64,000 nucleotides of DNA from Plazaster borealis (taxonomy: Eukaryota; Echinodermata; Asteroidea; Forcipulatida; Labidiasteridae), in contig CM037473.1 in NCBI GenBank assembly GCA_021014325.1, positions 1,564,501 to 1,628,500 of the forward strand, in the 5' to 3' direction. The notes beneath the pieces are model-generated. The model was not told where the DNA came from. It saw only the letters and a list, made by a program, of their open reading frames with translations, and ran no database searches. Positions 33,591 through 45,300 of this stretch are shown here, in pieces (position 1 is the stretch's first letter; each line of letters opens with the position of its first letter). The position numbers were made by a program, and so were the translations under genes.

Positions 33591-33668
33591 GCAGCAGCAA
33601 CAACAACAACAACAACAAGGATTGAAACAAACAGTGGCTTCCAACTACCAAACGTATACAATCCCTTA
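33378..33668. mobile_element. TTAA-family MITE fragment containing a (CAA)n expansion
   Basis: GAGAAGCGTTACTGACAG, GTGGGCATAACCGCTCCAG and CACAGGTTAGTTTTATGGTA match other long copies. The normally short ACAACTATATAGG segment has expanded into about 28 CAA/CAG triplets at 33533-33618. Right end CAAACGTATACAATCCCTT. Confidence 0.8.
33533..33618. repeat. (CAA)n microsatellite, interrupted by CAG
   Basis: About 28 triplets with three CAG interruptions near 33590. Open frames in all six readings here (poly-Asn, poly-Leu, poly-Cys) are artefacts of the repeat. Confidence 0.97.
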
Positions 33669-33924
33669 AAAAAAAACCATTAGAGTGAGAATTATATAAT
33701 CTGCCGCAATAAGCCATTTGCGAGCTATTATTTGAATGATATCTGGTACAATGACTTGCTTAGTCACAGGATACCGCTTAAATTCGAATTCCTCAGACTA
33801 TAGAGACAGTTGTTGGCACGATTTGACGGCCATTGTCAAGTGTCACAGGCAATCTTCGCATCCAACTTTGAAGTAAAACCTCTGAATCCCTATAAAGAGA
33901 CCAGCGCCTTCAACACGTACTCTT

Positions 33925-34262
33925 CAGTCTCCTGACGATGACTTGAGTAGGCTTAATAGTCAAAACGTTGAGACTAATTAAGAACTCACTACGTGGTAGT
34001 GAAGTTAATAACGAACAGTCCCCTCGATCCACTATGCGAAAGTATTATAGTCCCGGCCGATTTACTCTGCACAGGTAGTAGTAAGCATGACAGTTCATTT
34101 CAGAACTAAGTAGTCTCCCGAATTCCGAAATCTACTCCGCGGCAGTAGAATAAATATCAAGACAAGTTCCCAAAAAACAAAATCTACACAGTAAAGTATA
34201 GGTATACACATGGTGTTACCGCAAACCGAATATACATTGATACCTCACCATGCAATGCCTCA
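33925..34262. repeat. solo arm of the 19876-20970 foldback family
   Basis: Contains CCTGACGATGACTTGAGTAG with GTCAAAACGTTGAGAC, a CTCCGCGGCAGTAGA block, ACATGGTGTTACCGCAAACC, and GATACCTCACCATGCAATGCC. These occur in the same order as, or inverted relative to, the foldback at 19876-20970. Confidence 0.75.
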
Positions 34263-34495
34263 AATCCCATAAACTTTGAAGTAATTCAACATAAACTTGG
34301 GTAGAACGCGTGACCTTTTATTTGTTCACTTGTAATAACAGTTTCTGATCATCCCTGCCGAGTAAGGTTTGGGTGTGAATGCTTTTTTATACTTTTCGTG
34401 TTCAAAATCGCCTTTGCCTGTAAGGAGGTAGTTGACCTACCTGTGTGCATTGCATCACGTGGTATGACTCCCATAACTATAGTAATTAGTTACAC

Positions 34496-35503
34496 GTTAA
34501 AGGTGTTGTACACTTTTGATAACAGCTCAAGATCAGTGTCCACATTTTGTGTGATTCAACATATGCATGAACAAACAAACCTGTGAAAGTTTGAGTTCAA
34601 TTGGTCATCGAGGTAACGAGAAAGTAGTGCAAAGAGACCTTATGGGTAAAAACTATTGTTTTACTTATTTCTCAGAAACGATAGCAATTTAGTCAGAAAT
34701 GTTTTAAGGAACCCTTTCTACCATTACTTACTTTAAATCATGTAAGTTATGTGTGAATATGTGAACGTTTGTGTTTTTCGATCTTACCAATAGACTGTGC
34801 AAGTCTCGCGCGTATCGGAACGAGAAACACGTAACAACGAAGAACATTGTTTTCTCTGAAATCAAATCTTTGTTTTAAATTCTATCTAATAATCAAAATC
34901 TGAACAACAAAAATACTCATTACATGTTTATAAAATCAGTTTTAGTTTTTACAATAAATACACAAATAATGTGCTAATTATTAGTGAAGCAAAATTAAAA
35001 CTCTGGGACAAGGATGCTTATTCGATCTTAACTTTTCAGAAACCACTTACGTGGATTCGCGAAGGTCACACGGGCGGTAAATTAACGCTTGACGCAGTTT
35101 TTGAGGACGCTGACGCCTCAACAACCATAGACTGCAATGAAAAGGCTTTGCGTTGCAATTACAGCATCTGGCGATTATCATCGCTCATCAAAAACAAGCG
35201 TTTACATAAGTTTTGTGATCGGAGGTGAGCAAAAAATTCTTAATTTTTTGCAGCAACCGAAAGCCGAGGTCAAGTTTAATTCTCGGGTTTTCTTCAATAT
35301 ATTGTTGAATTGATTTTACTTTCATATTTTGTATCACTAAGTTTTACATATGTATTTTTCACGGGCATAAACCACGTTGAACTTAAATAATTGACAAAAC
35401 AAAATCTCACCCACGTAAATCTCCATATGGTTGGGACCACAATGGTCCCGGAAGTTCAAATATGCGCGAGACTTGCATAGTCTATAGTGTACAGGGCCTT
35501 TCA
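34496..35503. mobile_element. TTAA-family MITE split by a TA-type MITE
   Basis: The left part TTAAAGGTGTTGTACAC..ATCTTACCAA ends at 34790. The right end GTGTACAGGGCCTTTCAA resumes at 35489. Between them sits 34791-35487 flanked by TA. Confidence 0.75.
34791..35487. mobile_element. TA-flanked MITE, TAGACTGTGCAAGTCTCGCG termini (697 bp)
   Basis: TAGACTGTGCAAGTCTCGCG at the left and GCGCGAGACTTGCATAGTC plus TATA at the right. Subterminal TGGGACCACAATGGTCCC resembles the short copy 15320-15462. The centre has an 85-codon open frame (34971-35228) without known domain; it could be captured sequence. Confidence 0.75.
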
Positions 35504-35665
35504 ACACACTATAACTCTCAGTCACGAACTGTACTGTTGAACTATAATCTGGGTTTCAGGGACCAGTCCAAGGTCAAACTGACTCAAAAGTGTATTGGGT
35601 CACCTCGGGAATACTCGAATTACTAAAAAATTAACTTTATATATAGATACATTATGTGAGACTTA

Positions 35666-36050
35666 TAGGGTCTGTAAACGTTTGGTAATCACTCTGAAAA
35701 TTAATGGCAATAAAAACTTACTTGGGATTAGTACATCAGCTTTGGATAATGCATTTTAGCTTTTCACAATAGAAGTACTGCGGTTATTGAAAACGATATA
35801 ACTTTTTATCCCAACAAATTTGAATCTGAGAAGTGCAATACTGACAGTAACGTTTCTCAGATTGTGTATTCCAGTTGCAGATTATTCTTCTGCGTGGACA
35901 TTAAACCGCTCCAGATTTTCGGCAATAAAAAAACCCGCTATTGAAATGAAATTTTCACAGGTTAGTTTTACGGTGGATGTATACAACTATGTAGGATTTG
36001 AATTTTTTTTGTAGTGGGTTCCAATTACAAAACGTATACAAGCCCTTTAA
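35666..36050. mobile_element. TTAA-family MITE
   Basis: TAGGGTCTGTAAACGTTTGG left end and AAACGTATACAAGCCCTTTAA right end. Internal GTGGACATTAAACCGCTCC is shared with the family. Confidence 0.8.
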
Positions 36051-36136
36051 GTTATTGTTCTGCAAAGAAAGATAAATCTATAATTTGTCCCTTTATAAAA
36101 AAATTATAAAGTGAATATTTCTGAGAAATTTGTACA

Positions 36137-36345
36137 CTCCCGGGTCGGAATTAACCCGTATCCCAGGTCCCATGGGGCCTGACCCATAATGACCCGGAAA
36201 CTGTAAACAAACAAAAAAACCACCCAAAACCCCTGTAGCTTTAGATTCTGCGTAAGTTTGACTCATTTTGACACAATTCTGGGTCGACACTGACCCGAAA
36301 TGAGTCAGGCCCCCGGAACCGGGTCGATAACCCAGGAGTCTTTAG
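36137..36345. repeat. GC-rich inverted repeat (GGGTC-rich)
   Basis: Imperfect inverted arms ACTCCCGGGTCGGAATTAACC and GGGTCGATAACCCAGGAGT, with many GGGTC/GACCC words between. MITE-like, 50 bp from the stop of the patched-domain gene. Confidence 0.45.
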
Positions 36346-36394
36346 GGCTGACTTTGATTAGGTTCCATTCATATAATCTATAGACTTAAACAAG

Positions 36395-39300
36395 TTAATG
36401 AATAGGCTGGGGATACGGCCATGTTTGTCTAGTGGCCAACCTCACCCCATTCGGTATTTGAACTATCGGCGATCTAACTCTCTCGTTGGTAGGAAAAGCA
36501 TTGAAAGTGGGATTCAATACAGGGACTATTTCTGTAGGTCTTCTAATAACGGCACGAGGTAAGAGGTTGTTCCCATCAGCGAACTGGCCAGTATTCTGCT
36601 TCTGTACGGGGATCAGGAGCATAAGGAAGACGGGAATAAAGAGGAGGCCGTGGAGTGTTCCCAACGAAATCACGAGAAACATCGTCTTGAAGAATGTTCG
36701 AAAGATATAAATGTCTGAGAAGGCGAGTATTAAGATGCTGAGAATGGTAGACAGTGATCCCTGCACGATGGGCATACCGATGGTATAGAGAGCGTGGATG
36801 GCGTTCCCACGACGTGAACCTGTGCTTCCTGAAATGTAGGCGTAGCTGATATGTGCAGAAAAATCTACACTGAAACCTACGCAGATGATGATGTTGGTCA
36901 TGGATATGTTATCGAGGTTGACGTCCCATAGGGGCATGAACCCGACCAACCCTGTGACGATGGATGTTAGGGAGAGAGTGACGAGGATAGAACAGATGGG
37001 GTTGGGGATCATCAACAGAGATACGATTAACATGGCACCGACGGCGATACCAAGATTTTGCATCGTGTTCGGTAAGATGGCGATAAACTGGTCAAAGAAG
37101 ATAAAAGTTGGATGGTAGACAATGGCTGGGATCTCAGAATCCTCAGCTATTTTCCTCAGTGCTGTCATCATAGAGCTCTCTTTATTTGTGGAATCCAAGT
37201 CTTTTGTGATAACAACGAATCTTGACGATTCTATACTTGAGTTGTCTTTGTTGAAGACAATATCCATGGAGTAATGTTGGAAGGCTGGGAGTTTGAGGAA
37301 AACTTCTCGGAGATTGTACATGAATATTTTATCGTTTGGTTCCTTTAACCCTCTCAATTCCAGAAACGAAAGGTAGTCACGAAGCCAGGATGAAGAGAGG
37401 TTTCTATTCTTATCGTAGACATACTCAGTCTCCTCCATCTTCACGAGAGTCTGCTCCATGTGATCTTGAATTAGTGGATGCCAGATATCTCTTCGCTCTG
37501 TAAATACTAAGGCGACTTGAGGGCCGTACGATGAGAAATAGGCACGTGAATCATCTAAGTATTTAGCCCCATACGAGTCATCACTCGCTAAGTTCCTGAG
37601 GCTGAGTCCCAGTTCCACCTGTGTACATCCATAGATAGCGATGGCCAAGTAGCCAGCATACAAGACTACAATGATTAGTACCATCCACCAGCTTGTGATG
37701 AAAGGCCCGTAATACTTCCTGAAGAATACCATCACGGCATGCTCATTGGTAGTTTTAATATGAGAAAATTGCTGGATAGATGCTTGAGAGGATTGCTGGA
37801 TAGATGCGTGGGCATGACCATTGCTGACGTTGAGGCCACGTTGTGCCGGAGTACCACCCGAAGGAGAAATGGCGAAGACGGAATTTGATATCTTCTTAGG
37901 GACCTTACAGCAAAATATTATTCTGTTAGCTGACTCCCGTCGACCGGTCAGCACCATACAGGCTCCGAAGAATGTTATCTGAAACAGGTAGTCGAAGATA
38001 ATAGCAGTGCCCAAATACAAACAAAATATTCTCACCGACTTAAAAACCGTTATGGCTCCAATACCAAAAGCCAAGGCATCAGTCACAGACGTGATGGTAA
38101 TAGACATGGCGGCCTCGGAGAAGGCTTTGCGCATGCGTTCTTCCACAGTCAGCTCGGTATTCGTCTTGCGCCAAGCAGCTAGCATAATGAACATATCATC
38201 AACTCCAATGCCTGAAGAAAGAAGAAAACAAAACAAAACTAGATATTCAGTTTTTATGAAAACACAAAAACAGGGTGTTCATGTTGCTGATCCATGAATT
38301 TGAGTTCCATTAAGCACGACCTCGTGATTCAAGCGTGATTCAAGGTTCAAGATTTGAGATTCATAATCGATGGTTGATGTCAACAGATGGCGCTGAAGCC
38401 TGTTAAGTATGGTGACGTCATCAATTTAAAAATGTTCAATACTTTTCCTCCACGTGTAAGTATTTAAATAGTGAATTTGTGTTGTTTTATTCAGGACTTT
38501 TGATTTTATGAAACAATAACTTTTGGAATAATATCACCAGAGGGCGCTGTGTATATTGATGACGTCATCGTTTAAATTGTTTGAAAAGGCCAAGGGTCTT
38601 TAGTCATTTCATACACATAAACCATGTTCCAATTCCCTTTCATATTGGCTAAAGAGCTGTAATTAAGGTTGTTGATTATTTATTCACTTAAATTTCCGGT
38701 TTTGACCAAAAGACAAGGTCAAACTGGGGTCATGTCAGTTTCACTTCTTTTTAGATTTCGTTGACCTTTGTGAATATGTATAGACAGTCAAAATCGGTTG
38801 TATGTTTGAGGAGTTGCCGTCTTTAAGTTTAGGTTCAAGTATGTTGAGTTTCAAGGTTCAAATCATTGTTTAAGTGTTATTTCGTGGAGAAGAGTTGGAG
38901 GGAAGAAGAAGAAGAAAGTCAAGAAAAACTCGAACAAAACAATAGGTTTTGGGCCACTGGCCGAACACCAAAAAAGAATTATAATAAAATAAACTTAAAA
39001 AGAAAACAAGAATTGTAATAATTATTTTTTCCAAAAGGATTGACTCTTAAAGGAACGTTACAGAACTGGTAATTAAAATTTTCTTTAAGATCACAGATTT
39101 ACATAAAACTTACACGGTCTAATGATGATGATAGTAGAAAACATCCCTAGAAATATTTCTGTCTGAAATGCCATATTTGATGAGAAATAAATAAAACTAA
39201 TTTCCGATTGGAGTTTATCGCTCATGAGCGTTTTATTCATGCATTGTATAACACATGCAAATGTGTAATCGGTTTTTCACTATTTTGTGGTGACCCAGAT

Positions 39301-42300
39301 GGCCGATCGATCTCAAACTTCTACAGGTTTGTCAGTGTATGTATATGGTGGATTATTTAAAGTGCTTACTGCCAGCAACTGGTTTGTTAGCAAAAACCAA
39401 TTCTGTAATGTTCCTTTAAATAACTCAAACTGCTTCAAACGTAAGATACACGGCTGTATTTTCAGGTCTATGGGCTAGCGCTCATCACTTTTGATAATCC
39501 ATTGGTTTCATCATCATAAATAACTAGAATAAATATACCAACTGACAATAAGTAAAACTCATAGATAATTCCCTTTGGATTTAAAATTGTGGACATAAGC
39601 AAAATGTCTATAAACAATAACGGTAACTTACACGAAAGAACACAAAGGTAAATGAAGTCAAGCAGGAAAAAGAGGGCGGGTTTTTGGTGTTTAACAAGCA
39701 GTGGAGACGGAGCTAAAGCACAGTTTTCCTCCTATTTTCGTCATACTTTTTAAGGTAAAAAAACCCCACACACACACCAGGGAACAATGTTATACAAACT
39801 ACACGGGATTTTGAATTGACCAAATGAACCAGATCGCTTCGATGATCATGGCAACTGACCTCTCTTGTTTAGTTAACAAACAAAACAAAAACAACTACAG
39901 GGACCATTGACGTCACGGTTAACACTTGTACACTTGACCTGAACAACACCTTTGGTTTTTGTGTTTGCCGAGAGCAGGCCTACTATACACAAGAGATTTG
40001 TGAGCAAACATATCAAGAAATCGTTTGCTTAGAAAATGACTGAAAATGGGTATTACGATCTCGGTATACGTGCACCAGAAAGCTAATTTGTGTTCAATAA
40101 TTGTTTTTTATTGTGAGTTAAAACTGAATAGATTGAACTTCGTAAGCTATACTGTTTGCCATAGGCCTACTACTCGCCATGCATGAAGTTGAGCCCACTG
40201 ATTAGGAATTGTATACGTTTGGTAGATGGAACCCACTGTTTGTTTCAATCCTATATAGTTGTATATATAGCATAAAACTAACCTGTGAAAATTTCATTTC
40301 AAAAGGTGGTAGCGTTTTTGAGATATTGCCAAAAATCTGGAGCGGTTATGTCAACGCAGGAAGAATAATCTGCAGTTGAATTACACACAATCTGAGAAAC
40401 GATACTGTCAGTAACGATACTAGATTCAAGTTTTTTTTGGGAAAAGTAATATATTTTTTTCATAACCGCAGTACTTCAAAGTGAAAAGTTTCTTAAAATT
40501 GATTATACTATCCACACCTGCTGTACTTCTTACCAAGTAAGTTTTTATTGCCATTAATTTTCAGAGTCATTACCAAACGTATACAGACCCTTTACTGCAG
40601 TAGAACGCCGCCATAAATGAACAATTTATTATTTTGCCGTTGAATGAAAGGAAATGAGCAACGGATCAAGTTAAAGTTGAGTTGTTCATTCCTCGTTGCC
40701 GAGTGAAGCGTTTTCTCATCTACACTAGAAAGGCCATAAATCAATTTTTACAATGGTTTGTTACCAGACGCGCCGTAGGACCATTATGAGCCATGATTGT
40801 GTCTCCCTTTGTCAAATGGCATTTCTGGCCACAAAAATACAAAGAAGAAGAAGTTGAAAGTACCGGGAAAGCACCGGAATAAACCCCAATGATTACAAAT
40901 TCAAAAACCAAATTCAGTTTGTTATTATTCCTTGTGTTTTGTTATTATTTCCTTGTGCCCCCCCCATAAAAAGCACCAACAAGCAAAAAGAGCACTGACA
41001 TTGTGCGGACTTGGGCGGCTGAGCGGACTTGTAAACGCAAAGTTTTAGTTCCTGTGGGGGTGGGGGAAAGTGCCCTATAATAATAACAATCTCTTAATAT
41101 GGCGTCTTTCAAGAACCTTGGCCATCCAAGTCATTAGTTTCTGAAAGACGGGTGGCTTTCAAGTGGAATATTATTTTCATCCTGATTCGTCCTTTAAAGG
41201 GGTTGTATACGTTTGGTAATTGGAACCTACTTTTTGTTTCAACCCTACATAGTTGTAGATATATACCATCAAACTAATCTGTGAAAATTTCATTTCAAAA
41301 GGTGGTAACCCTTTTTAGATATTGCCGAAAATCTGGAGCGGTTATGTCCACGCAGGCAGAATAATCTGCAATTGGAACACACAATCTGAGAAACCTTACT
41401 GGAGTAACGCTTCTCAGATTCAAATTTCGGGGGATAAAAAGTGATATATTTTTCCATAACCGTTTTATTTGGAATTGAAAAGTTTCTCAAAATGCATTAT
41501 ACTATCCAAAGCTGCTGTACTTCTTACCAATTATGTTTGTATTGTTATTAATTTTCAGAGTCATTACCAAATGTATACAGACCCTTTAAACTCCATAAAA
41601 AGGTTAAATTTAAATGTTTTGCATAATTCAACATTGAGTTACCTAACGGTGTAATTGTAATTAAAAGTACGTGTACATAACATAAAATAAAACAAATACC
41701 TTAAAGGTTTTCAAAAATTGTTAACGCATTTTGAGTAAGGGACTGTAAATATCAAAGATTTTTTGAAAATGTTGGCCACGGCCACAAAAATGGATTTCCT
41801 TCATACTTTTATAATGGACCTTGGCCCCAAACTAACAAAAATGGAAAAACAATTTTAAAAATAACTTCGTTGCCATGGCAACAGCCGATTTACCGTTTCG
41901 GAGTGGTTTTGCCTTTTTTTTCGATTTTAGAATAGTGAAATTTGCCCTCTTTCAAGGCCGCGTTACCATTAGACAGCATATAGAAAATTTGTTTCTTTAC
42001 ATATTATGGATAGGTGGGACCGTTAGAGGTTGCATTGAATGCATAAAAATAATCACCAGGTATATATATGGGCGGGTTATACCATTAGTTCGAAATAGGG
42101 GTGTTTTTGGACTTTGTTAAAAGATGAAAATATACCATCTTTTGACGGCTCATAACCCATATGGTATAGTGCTCCGATTTCAACATCGACCACATATGGT
42201 TGAGATGGGACATTAGTCTTGTAGAAAATTAAAAAATTGCTTGGGGAAAATACTTGATTCTTTGCAGTGTTGCCAGGCATTTGCAACTTTTTTTCGAAAT

Positions 42301-45300
42301 TCACATGGGCACATAGTGCCCCCCATCCGTATTATCTAAAGTTCTTGAGCGATATTTATAAAACTTGCCGCAAATGTTCATTTTACCAAGTTGTGCTTGG
42401 TCAAATAAAAATAAAATTAAAACTAGACTTTCAGTTTTTGTCATGTGACAAAAACAAGGTGTTCGTGGGGAGTGATTGAATGAATAAACATTCTACCTTA
42501 TCAATCCAATGCCTGGTCCAGGAGTTATGAATTTTTCTAAAAATTTAACATCAACTTCCGGTTTGGACCGGAAGTCAACGTCAAATAGGGGTCACATTAT
42601 GTGTAGCGCATTTAGTTTATGAAGACGTTTTAGATGATGTATGGATTGTAAACCTCAAACGATTTGTTGAAACATTAACTTTTACTTTCCGGTTCGAACC
42701 GGAAGTCAAGGTCAAATGAGGTCACAGTGTGTAGCGTTTCTTAAATCTTTGGAGCCCTTTCTGATGATGTATAGATGATAAAAATCCAATGTGTGGTTCA
42801 GGAGTTCTGATTTTTTCAAATATTAAATTTCATCTTCCGGTTTGAACAGGAAGTAAAGGTCACTTGGGGTCACATTCTGTATATCGTTTGTTAAGTTGTT
42901 ACATACTTGTCCAATGGTGTATAGATTGTAAAAATCCATTGTGTGGTTTAGGAATTATGAATTTTGAAACATTAAATTTCAACTTCCGCTTTGAACCGGA
43001 AGTCAGGGCAAACGGGGTCACAATAAGTGTAGCGTATTTTAGGTTTTACAAAGACCTTTCAGATGATGTATAGATTGTAAAAATCCAATGTGTGGTTCAG
43101 GAGTTACGAATTTTTCAAGTATTACATGGATTATCTTCATGCCGGGGTGCGCAATATACAAGGTAACAGCGATGCTATTTAATGTATTCCTACATGTAGT
43201 TGATGTAAACTGAACTACACGCACAATGTACGTGTATCTGTAACACGTGTTATTACACCATCTTGCGTTATCAAATTGGGTCAACACAAACGTGCGCTTT
43301 AATGCCGGTGGTCATAAGACAAGATGTAAATGTCAAAATGTTGTTATTTCTGTGCAAACGTTTGAGCTGGCTCAACATTCTACAACCTGATGCAGAAATT
43401 ATGCTGAAATGATAAGTAGTTTTTGAGATACAAAATTTCCGGGTTGAACCGGAAGTCAAGGTCAAATGGGGGCACTTTCTGTGTAGCGTTTGTTGGACCT
43501 TTAACGAACTTTCCGATGATGTATAGATTGTAAAATTCAACATGTCGTTCATGAGTTATGATTTTTTTTCAAATATTAAACTTTAATTGAATGTAATTCA
43601 ATACCTGATGACGTCATCATAACATCATCAAGTTTGTGTCGTCTTGATATTTAGGTTCAAATGTCTGATGAGTTTCAATGTAAAATTCAATTTCAATCTT
43701 GAGTTATGTCGTAGATAAGCCCGAAAATGATGTTTTTCAAGAAAAAAACCAAAGGCAAACTTTGACCTAGGGCATGACCTTGAAGAAAAGGTCATACGAT
43801 TTTGACGTTAACTTTTGAAATGTAGCCCCAGTCTTGATCTATCACATGCCCAATTATGAACATCATAGCTTTCATATTCAATGAGATACAGCAAATACCA
43901 AATGGTCATTTTTCAACTTTAAAAACGTTGTAATTCGACACCTGATGACGTCATCATGACGTCATGACAATTGTGCCGTCCTCATATTGAGGTTCAATTG
44001 TCTGATGAGTTTCAAGGTTCAATTCAGTTTCAATGTTGAGTTAGAGAAGAGTTCTAGGGAAGAAGAAGATGGAGAAGAAAAAAAAAGAAAAAAAACGGAA
44101 CAATAACAAGAGGTGTCCGTGCTCATATTGCACGAACACCTAAAAATGCAATGAAAGGAAAATTTTGGGGTTGTTTTGCCCAATTTTGGTAAAAAACATG
44201 TTTTTACCCCATCATTTAAGTGTTTTCCCCAATAACTGTACAATTTTGTAAACTTTTTTATTTTGACATAATCAATAACATGACATTGTATTTTATTACT
44301 GGGGTCATTGTTGGGGTGCTGTAATTTTTGGTTTATCCCATTTTGAGAACAAATTTGCATTTTTTGTTTTTCCACTCAAACAAATGATATAACCGCCAAC
44401 TTTTGCGCCTAAGGTTACAAACATAAGGCATGATTAACGATTATACAGTATTTATCGGCCTGGACATTGGAAAGTAGTATGTTCAAAAAATACATTGATA
44501 ATAGCAAACTTGATATAGTTTGCAGCCCCTTAATACGGGTTGGAAATACAACCGAAGACGGCCAGTCAATGCCGCTGGTGGCAGCTGCCCACCAGGGCCC
44601 AATTTCATAGAGCTGCTAAGCACAACAATTTGCTTAGCATGAAATTTCTTCCTTGATAAAAACAGGATTACCAACCAAATTTTCATGTGTTGCATATTGC
44701 TTGTTACTGGTATTCAGCTGTTGTTTGCTTATCCTGAAAATCACATGGAAATTCTGTTTTTATCAAGGAAGAAATTTCATGCTAAGCAAATTTTTGTGCT
44801 TAGCAGCTCTATGAAATTGGGCCCTAGTTACCGTGCTTGCTAACTTTACCCTCGCTTTAGGGTCAAACTTTTATATATTGGCATCTTATTTATTGTCATG
44901 GTAACAGTGGCTCTACAGTTATTTTATTTTTATTAGGTGTTCGTGCAATATGAGCACGAACACCTCTTGTTATTGTTCCGTTTTTAGGTGTTCGTGCAAT
45001 ACAAGCACGAACACCTCTTGATTTTTAGGTGTTCGTGCAATATGAGCACGAACACCTCTTGATTTTGTTCTGTTTTTTTTTCGTCTCCATCTTCTTCTTC
45101 TTCTTCCCTAGAACTCTTCTCTAGAGCATAACTCAAGATTGAAATTGAATTGAACATTGAAACTCATAAGACATTTGAACCTAAATATCAAGACAACACA
45201 AACTTGCTGATGTCATGATGACGTCATCAGGTATTGAATTACATCAAATCAAAGTTTAATATTTGAAATAAAATCATAACCCATGAACGACATGTTGGAT

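Noticed and set aside
33312..33717. Open frames of poly-Cys, poly-Leu and poly-Asn
   Set aside because: They are readings of the (CAA)n microsatellite in different frames.
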